Shown: positions 1 through 8,211 of the stretch, piece after piece
How the letters are laid out: every line of letters begins with the position of its first letter
Numbering within the stretch: the first letter of the stretch is position 1
Assembly: GCA_017433765.1 (NCBI GenBank)
Contig: JAFRGO010000003.1
Coordinates: 1-32,691 of the forward strand
Direction of reading: 5' to 3'
Source: Candidatus Saccharimonadota bacterium
Lineage (GTDB): Bacteria; Patescibacteriota; Saccharimonadia; Saccharimonadales; Saccharimonadaceae
Length of the DNA: 32,691 nucleotides
Program-made: the position numbers and the translations under genes
The notes under the pieces: model-generated
The model's database searches: none
What the model was told of the DNA's origin: nothing
The model's input: the letters and a program-made list of their open reading frames with translations, nothing else

Positions 1-195
1 ACCTACAATTCCTACCTCGCCACTCTCGACTACTCCTCCTATCTCGCCTTCGGCGAAACCGCTATCAAAGACCTCCCAGCCCCTCTCTATCCTCAAGAAG
101 ATTCCGACTCCGCCCTCCTCTCTATCTCAATCTTTTCCGACCAAAAATCCACCCCCGAGTATGAAAAAAGGAGACTAGTTGCCTATGTCGCCTAA
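1..195 (+). CDS. 3' end of an unknown protein (partial)
   Basis: Reading frame 1 is open from the left edge to a TAA at 193-195 and gives the last 64 residues of a protein whose start lies outside the window. The visible part is rich in Ser, Tyr and acidic residues and contains no motif I recognise. Codon choice is strongly C-ending, like its plus-strand neighbours, which supports real coding. The next gene begins inside this one: its AAGGAG Shine-Dalgarno (168-173) and start codon (179 or 185) both lie before the stop. The two are therefore probably co-transcribed and translationally coupled. Function cannot be inferred. Confidence 0.7.
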   Translation, partial: TYNSYLATLDYSSYLAFGETAIKDLPAPLYPQEDSDSALLSISIFSDQKSTPEYEKRRLVAYVA

Positions 196-1150
196 AACCC
201 GCCCCCAATCCCAAACCTCCAACCTCTCTAGAGACCGCCAAAACAACCATCGTCTCCACCGATTCCCGTCCATTATACCACACCATAAGCATTTTGTCAA
301 TGCTCTCTCCCTCCTCGCCCTCCTTCTCTCTCTTGTCTCCTGCGTCTTCTATCTCCCCCGTGCCTCCTTCGCCGCCAGTGAGTGCGACCTCTCCAAATCC
401 GACCTCGCCTTCTACGCGAAAAACAACATCCTCTACTACTGCCCCCAAAAAGACCACTCCACCTCCGGTCTCGCCGGCGGCGACTGTATCATCTCCGCCT
501 CCCTCTCCGACAACGTCTCCACCGTCCTCTCCGCCCTCCTCGAACACGGCTATAACAAAACCGCCGCTGCCGCCATCATCGGCGCCCTCATGGGCGAGTC
601 CGGCACCGGCCTCTCCAACTCCGTCATCGAAGGCGGCTCCCACGCCTCCAGCAATTTCCGCCTCTGGACTTCCTCCGGTCGCGTCCTGCCTGCGAACACC
701 GGCTTCGGTATCGCCCAATGGACCAACGACGCCCGCCAGCGCGCCCTCCAAGCCTACGCCGATAGCGTCGGCGAGTCCGTCACCTCCCTCGAGGTCCAAG
801 TCCAATTCCTCCTCCAAGAGATTTATCTCAAAGATGGCACCATCACCTCCGGCTACGACGTTACCCCCGCCCACATGAACACCCTCTCCCTCGAAGAAGC
901 CGTCACCCATTGGGTCCGCGGCTTTGAGCGCGCCGGCATCGAATCTCTCTCCACCCGCACTTCTCGCGCCGAGCAGGTTCTCGGTGGCTACCTCACCGTC
1001 TGCGACGCCACCGTCTCCGCCGGCGAGACTCCTCCCGACGTCACCGTCGAGCTCGATCCGGGCGAAACTACCGGCAACATCCGCCAGACCATCACCACCG
1101 ATAGCGGCAAGACCGACACCACCTGGTACAACATCACCCGCCCCGACTAA
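185..1150 (+). CDS. Membrane-anchored phage-tail-type lysozyme
   Basis: A 321-residue protein that probably cleaves peptidoglycan outside the membrane. Residues 1-37 are basic and polar, residues 38-58 form a hydrophobic segment, and the rest would be extracytoplasmic. Residues about 108-215 resemble the phage tail lysozyme family (Pfam Phage_lysozyme2): a helix reading VSTVLSALLEHGYN, then IIGALMGESG with the likely catalytic Glu138, then GFGIAQWTN and a helix ending in QVQFLLQEI. The C-terminal 50 residues are Thr/Asp-rich and look disordered. AAGGAG at 168-173 lies 11 nt before ATG 185 and 5 nt before an in-frame TTG at 179, so a two-residue-longer product is possible. Family assignment is by motif recognition. 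In epibiotic Saccharibacteria such enzymes could act on self or host wall, but the target is unknown. Confidence 0.75.
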   Translation: MSPKTRPQSQTSNLSRDRQNNHRLHRFPSIIPHHKHFVNALSLLALLLSLVSCVFYLPRASFAASECDLSKSDLAFYAKNNILYYCPQKDHSTSGLAGGDCIISASLSDNVSTVLSALLEHGYNKTAAAAIIGALMGESGTGLSNSVIEGGSHASSNFRLWTSSGRVLPANTGFGIAQWTNDARQRALQAYADSVGESVTSLEVQVQFLLQEIYLKDGTITSGYDVTPAHMNTLSLEEAVTHWVRGFERAGIESLSTRTSRAEQVLGGYLTVCDATVSAGETPPDVTVELDPGETTGNIRQTITTDSGKTDTTWYNITRPD

Positions 1151-1176
1151 TCCTCCTTGTCTTTCCATGAGCTTTT

Positions 1177-1185
1177 TGTTATAAT
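1177..1185 (+). promoter_or_regulatory. Extended -10 promoter of the 1192 gene
   Basis: TGTTATAAT with TTGTCT at 1157-1162, a 17-nt spacer. Only 6 nt separate the -10 from ATG 1192, so transcription should start at or next to the start codon and give a leaderless mRNA. No Shine-Dalgarno is present. Confidence 0.7.
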
Positions 1186-1191
1186 TTCTCT

Positions 1192-2058
1192 ATGGACAAC
1201 GAGTCAATTTTCTCTCCTCCGGAAGTCGAGCTTCCGCCTTCTTCTTCTCCCTCTCCTAGCTTCCAGCCTCCTCTTATCTCTAGCGAGGAGAAGCCGAAGC
1301 CTATCTATTATATTATCCTCGCTCTCGTCGCCCTCGCCCTCGGCGTCGCTACCTTCTTCCTCGTCCGCTCCCTCCGTTCTTCCGCCGAGACTGCCACCGC
1401 CCGCGCTGATGCCGCCGCCGTCGCCTCCATTACTGAGCGCGAAGAAGACGGCTACTCTCCTACCGACTCCGCCCTCACCCTCCGCTACGGCATGTACAAC
1501 GCCCTCGAGTCCGCAGCCTCCAACGGCGCCGATCTCGACGCTCTTACCGAGCTCTTGAACTCCTGGATCACCTACCCCACCTCCGACGAGACGAAGAATT
1601 CTCTCTCTATTTTCGCCACCTACATTCTCCTCGACCTCGGCTACTCCGACGACGCTCTGAGCCATTACAACAACCTCATCCTTCGCGACGACCTCTCCCT
1701 CTCCGATCTCTGCGAACTCTCCGCCTATCGCTACCTTATCGCCAGCGTCCGCAATTCTAGCACCTCCGACCTCGAGGGCTTCGCCTATACCCACTCTGTC
1801 GCCTGCGCCTCCGCCCCCGCCGGCGACGGCACCTTCGCCATGGCGAAGACTCTCTTCTTTAGTGGTTTTTATGCTTCCGCCATTTCTAGCCTCCAGAGTA
1901 TCGACCTCGCCACTCTCGAGCCCGTGGATATTATCTTTTCTCTGAGTTTGCTCTCTCGTCATTATGCCCTGACCCGCGACGAAGCCAACTTCGCCGCTAC
2001 CTACGCTACTCTCCAAGACGTTCTAACCGCGGCCTATGCCAAGAAAGACACCGAATGA
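1192..2058 (+). CDS. Single-pass membrane protein with helical extracytoplasmic domain
   Basis: A 288-residue protein of unknown function. Residues 1-38 are Pro/Ser/Glu-rich and probably cytoplasmic. Residues about 39-61 form one transmembrane helix (YIILALVALALGVATFFLV) followed by Arg. The remainder is Ala/Leu/Ser/Asp-rich with repeated short helices (for example LSIFATYILLDLGYSDDALSHY), which suggests a TPR-like solenoid, though I see no clean TPR consensus. It starts a probable operon: its promoter at 1157-1185 is leaderless, and its stop overlaps the next start (ATGA, 2055-2058). It could be an assembly or scaffold partner for the secreted protein encoded next, but that rests on context only. 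Confidence 0.7.
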   Translation: MDNESIFSPPEVELPPSSSPSPSFQPPLISSEEKPKPIYYIILALVALALGVATFFLVRSLRSSAETATARADAAAVASITEREEDGYSPTDSALTLRYGMYNALESAASNGADLDALTELLNSWITYPTSDETKNSLSIFATYILLDLGYSDDALSHYNNLILRDDLSLSDLCELSAYRYLIASVRNSSTSDLEGFAYTHSVACASAPAGDGTFAMAKTLFFSGFYASAISSLQSIDLATLEPVDIIFSLSLLSRHYALTRDEANFAATYATLQDVLTAAYAKKDTE

Positions 2059-3641
2059 AACACTTCCTCCCCGCCTTTACTTTATCTATTCTAGCTCTCG
2101 GGCTCCTCTCCTCTCCCGCCTTCGCCGGTAGCTCCGTCGTCATTGTCGGCGGTGGCAGTTCCTACAGCGGCGGCTCTTCCTATAGTAGCGGTGGCAGTTC
2201 CTATTCCTCCTATAGCGCCCGCACCTACACCTCCGGTTCCTCGACCGTCGTCATCCCTTCCTCTAGCTACGGCTATTCCTCCTCCTATAGTTCCTCTAGC
2301 TATTCCTCCTCCGGCAACCCCATGATTGACGCCATCAACGCCAGCGGCACTCCCATTAGCTCTTCTTCCTCCTATAATAGCTACAATAACTACAGTTCCA
2401 ATTACACCTCCGGCTACACTGCTTCCAGCAGTCTCGCCGACCGTATCAGCGCCAGCGGCACCCCTCTCGCCGGCAACGTCAGCACCCTCCCCGACGGTAC
2501 CCAAATCCTCGACACCGGCCATAGCCTCTCCGTCCTTTCCGAGGGTTCCAGCGGTTGCGGCACTTCCATCTATTGTACCTTCACCAACTCTGTCAACATC
2601 AACTACGTCGAGTCCAACTCCGACTATTATAATCTCCCCGCTTACGGCCTCGTCGATTCCGATGGCCACATGATTATCCAGCAACAAATCTCCTCCAATA
2701 ATAACAACACTTCGAAGACCAAGACCCGCATTGTAAAGAACAAGGACGGCAACTATAGCACCGTCCTCAACGCCGACGGCACCCTCTACGAGGGCGACGA
2801 TTTCATGGACTATATTAACAAGGACTACACCCAGACCAACACTTCCACTAATACCACCACCCAGGGCGGCCTCAAGCCCAGCATCATCTCCAAAATCGTC
2901 AGCACTGCCACCACTATCGTCAACGGCTATAACAATTTCATCGACAATGCTTCCACCGCCGTCCGCAATCTCTGGGACAAGGTCTCCAACGCCTTCGGCG
3001 GCAACGACGGCACCGCCGAAATTATCCCCGACAACACCACCGCCACCACTACCTTGACCCCCTCCGCTACTACTACTTCCGCCACTACCGTCTCCAACAA
3101 CTCCAACCTCCGCTCCCCCAACACTTCCGGCGACGGCGGCACTTATTCCTCCACCGCCGTCATCACTCCCACCTACACTCAACCCGCCGAGATTATCTAT
3201 TCCGGCGAACAAGCTCGCAGCCAAATCAACTACTACTCCAACAACGGCTATTATAGCGAAGGCAACACCCGCGACAACACCGCCTGTAACGAGACCGTCT
3301 ATACCGTCGCGAAAAACTCCTTCGACCCCAACTATTCCTCCGAAGGCACCTACGGCCAATATAGCTACGTCACCAATAACTCCAACTACCAGCAAATTTA
3401 CTACGACCAGTCCTCCGATACTTATCGCTATTCCTCCACCGGCAACCAAGTCACCGGCGACTACGTTGCCGTCGGCTTTTCCAACAACAACGGCCACACC
3501 TACCTCCTCGACCTCCAAAACGACTCCGCCACTTCTTCTTCCTGGGGTAGTCGCGGTTTCACCACCAACGCCGGCGAAGTCTGGTATGCCCACGATCACA
3601 ACGGCACTCTCTGGGCCTACACCGGAGGAAATGGAGTTTAA
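2055..3641 (+). CDS. Secreted Ser/Tyr/Asn/Gly-rich protein, possible surface protein
   Basis: A 528-residue protein with a classical signal peptide: Lys-His n-region, hydrophobic core FTLSILALGLLSS, and likely cleavage after AFA near residue 24. Residues 25-120 are low complexity, built of Gly-Ser-Ser-Tyr runs. A unit containing ASGTP occurs twice, after MIDAIN and after ADRI. Cysteines occur at GCGTSIYC and in DNTACNET and could form disulfides. The middle is Thr/Asn-rich. The C-terminal 130 residues are less repetitive, with YVAVGFSNNNGHTYLLDL and EVWYAHDHNGTLWAYTGG, perhaps a small beta domain. I recognise no family. It overlaps the upstream membrane-protein gene by 4 nt, and the next gene follows after 2 nt, so these three genes probably form one operon. 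A surface or adhesin-like role is possible but unproven. Confidence 0.7.
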   Translation: MKHFLPAFTLSILALGLLSSPAFAGSSVVIVGGGSSYSGGSSYSSGGSSYSSYSARTYTSGSSTVVIPSSSYGYSSSYSSSSYSSSGNPMIDAINASGTPISSSSSYNSYNNYSSNYTSGYTASSSLADRISASGTPLAGNVSTLPDGTQILDTGHSLSVLSEGSSGCGTSIYCTFTNSVNINYVESNSDYYNLPAYGLVDSDGHMIIQQQISSNNNNTSKTKTRIVKNKDGNYSTVLNADGTLYEGDDFMDYINKDYTQTNTSTNTTTQGGLKPSIISKIVSTATTIVNGYNNFIDNASTAVRNLWDKVSNAFGGNDGTAEIIPDNTTATTTLTPSATTTSATTVSNNSNLRSPNTSGDGGTYSSTAVITPTYTQPAEIIYSGEQARSQINYYSNNGYYSEGNTRDNTACNETVYTVAKNSFDPNYSSEGTYGQYSYVTNNSNYQQIYYDQSSDTYRYSSTGNQVTGDYVAVGFSNNNGHTYLLDLQNDSATSSSWGSRGFTTNAGEVWYAHDHNGTLWAYTGGNGV

Positions 3642-3643
3642 TT

Positions 3644-4273
3644 ATGAACAAAAGATTTATTATTATTTCAATTATCGCTATTTCGGCTAGTATTCTTCTC
3701 GCTCTCCTTCTCGCCTTCCTTCTTCCCAGCTCCCAGCCTGACAGCCACGCCGCCATGCTCGCCGCCGACGCCGAGTCCGAGGCCGAAATGAGTGCTTTTT
3801 ACGCTAAATACCCCCTCACTAAATCCCTCCCTCTCCGCACTGACAACTATCGCATCACTTTTTACACCGAAGACAACCAGCCCGTCCTCAGCCTCCTCCC
3901 CACCTCCTCCGCCCACATCAACTCCGCCGTCTCCGCCCTCCTCGACCTCTCCGACGACCTCTACGATTACAAGATTACCGTCCAGAAGCTCCCTCTCCTC
4001 ACCTACCTCAACAATTCCACCTCCGCCAACCTTGACTCTTATCTGAACGTCGTCTTTTCTAATCAATCCAATTTCCGTATTGTAAAAACCGCTTCTATTC
4101 CTGACACCAACTACACCGCCGTCCTCGTCTCCATCAACAGTGTCAACTATCGCTTCGCTCTCAAACCCAAAGACTCATCCTACAACTTCCTCACTGCCCC
4201 CTACCCTCTCCTCTCCTCCTACGATTCCGAACATCTCTCCCGCGAAGCCATCAAATTCATCAACTCTCTCTAG
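3644..4273 (+). CDS. Membrane-anchored extracytoplasmic protein, unknown function
   Basis: A 209-residue protein with a short basic N-terminus (MNKRF), one hydrophobic segment at residues 5-28, and an extracytoplasmic part of about 180 residues. That part mixes strands and helices (YRITFYTEDNQPVLSLLP, then FRIVKTASIPDTNYTAVLV) and ends in a Ser/Leu-rich tail. The layout resembles small exported periplasmic-type proteins, but I cannot assign a family. The start is well supported: GGAGG inside the end of the upstream gene lies about 13 nt before ATG 3644, and the intergenic distance is 2 nt. It is the last gene of the left operon and converges on recF. Confidence 0.65.
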   Translation: MNKRFIIISIIAISASILLALLLAFLLPSSQPDSHAAMLAADAESEAEMSAFYAKYPLTKSLPLRTDNYRITFYTEDNQPVLSLLPTSSAHINSAVSALLDLSDDLYDYKITVQKLPLLTYLNNSTSANLDSYLNVVFSNQSNFRIVKTASIPDTNYTAVLVSINSVNYRFALKPKDSSYNFLTAPYPLLSSYDSEHLSREAIKFINSL

Positions 4274-4321
4274 CCAAAAACCTCAAAAATCCCCAAAATC
4301 CCCATTTTTCTCTCTATTAAC

Positions 4322-4341
4322 GTTGTATTTTTTACAACATT
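4322..4341. repeat. Palindromic repeat, copy A (intergenic)
   Basis: GTTGTA, a T-rich centre, then TACAAC, followed by ATT, in the 89-bp gap between two convergent genes. It differs by one base from the identical copies at 6202-6221 and 11860-11879. A weak bidirectional terminator is possible here, but the other two copies lie inside coding regions. The rest of the gap (4274-4321 and 4342-4362) shows nothing I can name. Confidence 0.6.
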
Positions 4342-4362
4342 CACCAAAACTCCAAGAAACCC

Positions 4363-5358
4363 TTACGCTCCCTCCACACTCGTGATTATCACCTGATTTT
4401 CCTTGAAATTCCTCGCCAAGGCCTTTTGTCGCGTCTCGTCCAGCTCCGAGAACACGTCGTCGAGCAGCACTAGTGGTTTCTTTCCCAGCACCTCCGCCAA
4501 CGTCTCCGCCTCGATAAACTTCAGCGCAATCACTATCGACCGCGTCTCCCCTCGACTCGCTCTCCCCTCCGCCAAATTCCCGTTGAACAGGAATTCATAA
4601 TCGTCCTTCTGCGCCCCAAAAGTCGTATGCCCCACCGCCCTATCTCGCCGATAGCTCTCCCCCAGCGCCCGTAAATATTCCTGCTCGCTCCCCACCTCGC
4701 TCACGTATCTTAGTCCCACCTCGTCCCCGTTTCCCGCTATCGCCCGATACTCCCCCGTCAGCTTCCCGCTAATTCCTTCCACCACCCTCCGCCTCACCCC
4801 GCTTATCGCCGTCCCATATCTCGCCAGTAATATATCCCACGCAAACAGCGCCTCCTCCTTCAGATATTCCTCCTTCAGTAGTTCGTTCCTCTGCTTTAGC
4901 GCCTTCTTAAACTTCAATAGGAAATTATTATAACTCCCACTCATCTGCGATATTAACCTATCAAAATAATCTCTCTTCCTCGCCGGACTCGCCTCGACGA
5001 TGCCGAGGTCGCTCGGCTCAAACAATACCACTGGATATTTATATTTCGCTCCCAGCCGCTTCATCACCTTCCCCCCGCAGAGAAATTCCTTCGTCTTCGC
5101 CTCCGCGTCATATTTCACCACCATCTTCTCCCCCGACCCGTATTCTAGCTCAATCCGATAAAACTTCTCCCCCTCCTTCACTATCTCCCTATCCACCGCC
5201 CGAAAACTCCTCCCCTGCATCGCCTCATACACCGCCTCCAGTATCGACGTCTTCCCGCAACCATTTTCCCCCGCAATCATCGTCGTCCGCTTTCTAAACT
5301 CCAGCGTATATTCTCCGTGCGAGCGGAAATTCTTGAGCTTCACCCTCTCAACTATCAT
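4363..5358 (-). CDS. recF: RecF, DNA gap repair and replication-fork ATPase
   Basis: A 331-residue SMC-like ATPase that helps load RecA at single-strand gaps. The N-terminus fits RecF: VERVKLKNFRSH, then the Walker A motif GENGCGKT at about 30-37. KRDYFDRLISQ is typical of the family centre, AQKDDYEF lies before the signature region, and Walker B with D-loop (LLDDVFSELDE) lies near residue 300. Length is slightly below the usual 350-370. The start is ATG 5358, which overlaps the dnaN stop as TGATG. A GTG one codon upstream is possible but less likely. dnaA-dnaN-recF is the classical origin-proximal order, and coupling to dnaN translation is expected. It is coded on the G-rich strand, and the protein is Lys/Glu-rich compared with the Ser/Pro/Thr-rich plus-strand products. 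Confidence 0.93.
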   Translation of the reverse strand: MIVERVKLKNFRSHGEYTLEFRKRTTMIAGENGCGKTSILEAVYEAMQGRSFRAVDREIVKEGEKFYRIELEYGSGEKMVVKYDAEAKTKEFLCGGKVMKRLGAKYKYPVVLFEPSDLGIVEASPARKRDYFDRLISQMSGSYNNFLLKFKKALKQRNELLKEEYLKEEALFAWDILLARYGTAISGVRRRVVEGISGKLTGEYRAIAGNGDEVGLRYVSEVGSEQEYLRALGESYRRDRAVGHTTFGAQKDDYEFLFNGNLAEGRASRGETRSIVIALKFIEAETLAEVLGKKPLVLLDDVFSELDETRQKALARNFKENQVIITSVEGA

Positions 5359-6476
5359 CACCTATCCATCTTTAGCGGCATCACGATATGCGTATAGTTC
5401 GAGCTCTTCTCATTCTTCACCACCACCGGCGTCAGCTTCGTCGAAAACTCAATATACACCTTCTCCTCCTCCAGCGCATTTAGCGCATCCATCAGGAATT
5501 TCGAGTTCAGCGTTACCTTCCCCTCGTTTTCTATCTCCGCCTCAATCACCGAATCGTTCTCCCCAAACTCATTCGCCACACTCGCCACCGAGAACCCGCC
5601 CTTCTCCTTCGACGCCTCGCACACTATCGATCCCCCCACTTCCTTCGCAAACAGCCCCGCCAGCTTCGTCACCCTCACCAGCTCGTCCTTCGGTAACACC
5701 AGCCCACTCTCGCTCCCCTCCGGTATCAGCTTCCGATAATCCGGATACGACCCGTCGATTAGCTTCGACGTCAACTCTATCTCTCCCATCCGGAACTTCA
5801 CCTGGCTCTCGTCGAATAATATCTCTATTTCCTCCACCCCCTCCCCAATACTCCGCATCACCTCCTGTAGTCCAGCCGCCGGCACGATCGCCTTCACTTC
5901 CACCCCCTCGCCAATTTTATCCATCAGCTTCTTTTCCGCCAGCCTATACCCGTCTGTCCCCGCCACATATAGCTTCTCCTCCTGGCTATTAAAGAACACC
6001 CCCGTCAGCGCCGGCCGTGTCATATCGTTCGATGTCGCGATTATCACCTGATTTATTCCCGTCCGGAACTCATCCACCCCCACCTTTATTTTCACCGCCT
6101 TTTCCTCGTCCATCTCCGGCAGTTCCGGAAAATCCTCCGCCCCCGCCCCGTTCATCGTCGAACTATACTTACCCGCCTCCGTCACCACCTTTGTGCCTTT
6201 TGTTGTAATTTTTACAACATTCTCTCTAGGCAAATTCGCTACAAACTCCGCCAACAGCCTCGCTGGCACCGTCATCACCCCATCTTCCACCGCCTTTACC
6301 GGCAGATAATCCACCACCGCCATGTCCAGGTTTGTGGTCGTCAGGCTCACCTTCTCCCCCTGCGCCCGAATGAGAACGTTATTTAATATCGGCAGCGTTG
6401 CCTTCGCTCCTCCCGCTATTCTACTTACTATATTCAGCGCTTTAGCCAAAGTATTCTGCTTGATTTGTATCTCCAT
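5358..6476 (-). CDS. dnaN: DNA polymerase III sliding clamp beta
   Basis: A 372-residue beta clamp that tethers the replicative polymerase to DNA. The first domain starts MEIQIKQNTLAKALNIVSRI and contains ATLPILNNVLIRA. Later conserved stretches are MTRPALTGVFF, GTDGYRLAEKK and DGSYPDYRKLIP, and the chain ends THIVMPLKMDR, like the common YLVMPMRL ending. All three clamp domains fit in the usual length. AGGAGG lies 7 nt upstream of the ATG at 6476. Residues 86-92 (NVVKITT) are encoded by one copy of a 20-bp repeat also found in the LCP gene. Upstream lies the AT-rich part of the proposed origin. Confidence 0.95.
   Translation of the reverse strand: MEIQIKQNTLAKALNIVSRIAGGAKATLPILNNVLIRAQGEKVSLTTTNLDMAVVDYLPVKAVEDGVMTVPARLLAEFVANLPRENVVKITTKGTKVVTEAGKYSSTMNGAGAEDFPELPEMDEEKAVKIKVGVDEFRTGINQVIIATSNDMTRPALTGVFFNSQEEKLYVAGTDGYRLAEKKLMDKIGEGVEVKAIVPAAGLQEVMRSIGEGVEEIEILFDESQVKFRMGEIELTSKLIDGSYPDYRKLIPEGSESGLVLPKDELVRVTKLAGLFAKEVGGSIVCEASKEKGGFSVASVANEFGENDSVIEAEIENEGKVTLNSKFLMDALNALEEEKVYIEFSTKLTPVVVKNEKSSNYTHIVMPLKMDR
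6202..6221. repeat. Palindromic repeat, copy B (inside dnaN)
   Basis: GTTGTAATTTTTACAACATT, containing the 7-bp arms GTTGTAA and TTACAAC around TTT. It is identical over 20 bp to 11860-11879 and has one mismatch to 4322-4341. It is read on the minus strand as NVVKITT. Confidence 0.75.
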
Positions 6477-6489
6477 TTATTCTTCCTCC

Positions 6490-6757
6490 TTCTTTTTATC
6501 CGTTTATTTATATATATTTAATAATAGTAATAATATACCCCGTGGAAATGTGGAAATCCCCCTTCCCATATCTGGTCTTCCACCCCCTCCCCCGTGCAAA
6601 TCCCCCTGCAAATCTACCCCCCATTCCCGTGCAAATCTCCCCTTTTCCCACCATCTCCCCCCTCTCTTCCAAAATTCCGTGGAAATCACTCCCCTTTCTC
6701 CACCATTTTCCCACCGCTTTCTCACCACTTTCTCCACAACTTTCCCACCATTTTTGC
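6490..6757. other. Probable replication origin (oriC), DUE plus DnaA-box-like arrays
   Basis: The 299-bp dnaA-dnaN gap has three visible parts. 6496-6537 is almost pure A/T and is a candidate unwinding element next to dnaN. 6541-6687 holds six copies of a GTGSAAAT-type iteron (6541, 6549, 6593, 6605, 6628 and 6678), close to the DnaA-box half TGTGGA. 6700-6749 is a strictly phased array with CCACC, CCACC, TCACC, CCACA and CCACC beginning at 6700, 6711, 6722, 6734 and 6745, spacings of 11, 11, 12 and 11 bp, separated by TTTC tracts. Origins between dnaA and dnaN with such parts are known in many bacteria. The function here is inferred. Confidence 0.65.
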
Positions 6758-6775
6758 CAAAGTCTCACATTTATT

Positions 6776-8158
6776 TTATTCATAAATCTTCTCCTTGATC
6801 GCCTCAATCTCCTCCCTTAGCTGAAAATCATTCTTAATGTCCCCCTCTATCTTCTTCACCCCGTGCATCACCGTCGTGTGGTCCTTCACCCCCACCTCGC
6901 TCGCGATTTTATTCGTGCTCATCCCCAGCTCCTTCGATAGCAAAAACATCGCCACCTGCCTCGCCGTCTTAATATTTGAGACTCGACTCTTGCTCCGCAG
7001 CTCCTCCACCTCTAGTCCATATTGCTTCGCCGTCTTATCGAGAATCTTCCGCGGCGTCACCGACCGTATCCTCCCGCCCGTCTGTGTCACCGAGGTATAA
7101 CCATCTTCGATTAGCTGCAGCGGCGACATCCCCCGTAGCTCCGACACCGCCAAAATCCTCGATAATTCGCTCTCCAGGTCGCGAATATTCGTCTTTATCT
7201 CCTCCGCGATAAACTCAATCGCCTCGTCCTCTATCTCCGCCCCCAGGAAATCCGCCTTGCTCTTCAGTATCGCACACTTATCCTCGAAGTTCGGCATCTG
7301 TAGGTCGATCGCCCCCGCCATCGCCAGCCTGCTCGCCAGCCTCTCGTCTAGCGTCTTGATTTGCCCAGGCAGCCTATCGCTCGTAATAATAATCTGCTTG
7401 TTCGCCTGATATAGGTCATTAAAGATATTGAAGAATTGCTCTTGGCTCGCTTCCTTCCCGATTATCATCTGGAAATCGTCGATAATCAGCACATCCAACT
7501 TCCGATATTTCTCCGCGAAATCCTCTCTCTTACTACTCTGTACCATCTTGATATACTCGGAATAAAAATGATTGACCGGCGTATAAAGTATCTTTAGTTT
7601 CGGATTTCTTTTTGCCAACTCATTTCCAATCGCCTGTACTAGATGCGTTTTTCCCAACCCAGGTCCCCCGTAGAGGAAGAATGGGTTATATTTTTCCCCA
7701 GGCCTCTCCACCACCGCCTTCGCCACCGACACCGCCAAATCATTATTCGACCCGATGATGAAGTTATCCAAGGTGTATTTCGGGTTCAAATTCGTGTTCG
7801 CGCTCTTCGCCCGCATCGCCGTCGCTAGTGGCAGGGTTTCACCCACCTTTCCCACCTTTCCGCTCCGCTTCGCCGTACTCCGCTTGATTTCCACTCCCCC
7901 CTCCTCGTGTGTCTCTATCTTTTTATCTACACGAAACTCTACTTTTTCTACCTCCGCCCCATTGTTCCTTAGCGCCGCCAATATCATCTCCTTATATTTC
8001 TTCTCTAGATTTGTCTTCTTGAACACGTCTGGCACCCCAACCGTCGCCACTCCGTCCTCTACCCCTATCAGTTCCACTCCTCGAAAATAAGTCACAAACA
8101 GGGAACGGTCGAGCTTGCCCTCGATTTCTGTCAACACATTTTTCCAGACGCTAAACAC
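6776..8158 (-). CDS. dnaA: Chromosomal replication initiator DnaA
   Basis: A 460-residue AAA+ initiator that binds origin boxes and opens DNA. Domain I is residues 1-75 (VWKNVLTEIEGKLDRSLFVTYF), followed by a short linker. Domain III carries Walker A GGPGLGKT at 164-171 and Walker B VLIIDDFQ at about 223-230. Domain IV carries RQVAMFLLSKEL and the signature DHTTVMHGVKKI. The frame is open further upstream, but I choose GTG at 8158. AGGAGG (8165-8170) sits 6 nt before it, the protein then begins exactly where other DnaA proteins begin, and the promoter -10 (8183-8188) lies inside the longer alternative. A DnaA-type box overlaps the -35 region, which suggests autorepression. Confidence 0.95.
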   Translation of the reverse strand: MFSVWKNVLTEIEGKLDRSLFVTYFRGVELIGVEDGVATVGVPDVFKKTNLEKKYKEMILAALRNNGAEVEKVEFRVDKKIETHEEGGVEIKRSTAKRSGKVGKVGETLPLATAMRAKSANTNLNPKYTLDNFIIGSNNDLAVSVAKAVVERPGEKYNPFFLYGGPGLGKTHLVQAIGNELAKRNPKLKILYTPVNHFYSEYIKMVQSSKREDFAEKYRKLDVLIIDDFQMIIGKEASQEQFFNIFNDLYQANKQIIITSDRLPGQIKTLDERLASRLAMAGAIDLQMPNFEDKCAILKSKADFLGAEIEDEAIEFIAEEIKTNIRDLESELSRILAVSELRGMSPLQLIEDGYTSVTQTGGRIRSVTPRKILDKTAKQYGLEVEELRSKSRVSNIKTARQVAMFLLSKELGMSTNKIASEVGVKDHTTVMHGVKKIEGDIKNDFQLREEIEAIKEKIYE

Positions 8159-8182
8159 TCTCGACCTCCTTTTACTCCCTTC

Positions 8183-8211
8183 ATTATACCAGTCCATCTT
8201 AAACTTTTCCA
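8183..8211 (-). promoter_or_regulatory. dnaA promoter
   Basis: On the minus strand there is an extended -10 TGGTATAAT (8191-8183). A weak -35 TGGAAA (8211-8206) lies 17 nt upstream. The -35 is part of TGTGGAAAA (8213-8205), a DnaA-box-like sequence, so DnaA could repress its own promoter. The leader would be about 17 nt and carries AGGAGG. Confidence 0.65.

Noticed and set aside
272-280. Exact TGGTATAAT on the minus strand inside the lysozyme gene
   Set aside because: No plausible gene follows it on that strand. It could drive an antisense RNA, but nothing else supports this.
122-1168. Long open frame antisense to the lysozyme gene, and similar ones at 2091-3599, 16794-18197 and elsewhere
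   Set aside because: These are shadows of C-ending codon use: the antisense frame of such genes rarely meets stop codons. Their products are implausible Gly/Val/Glu-rich strings without motifs.
4322-4338. Palindrome read as a terminator between convergent genes
   Set aside because: The stem is only six mostly A/T pairs, and the same sequence occurs inside two coding regions, where termination would be harmful.
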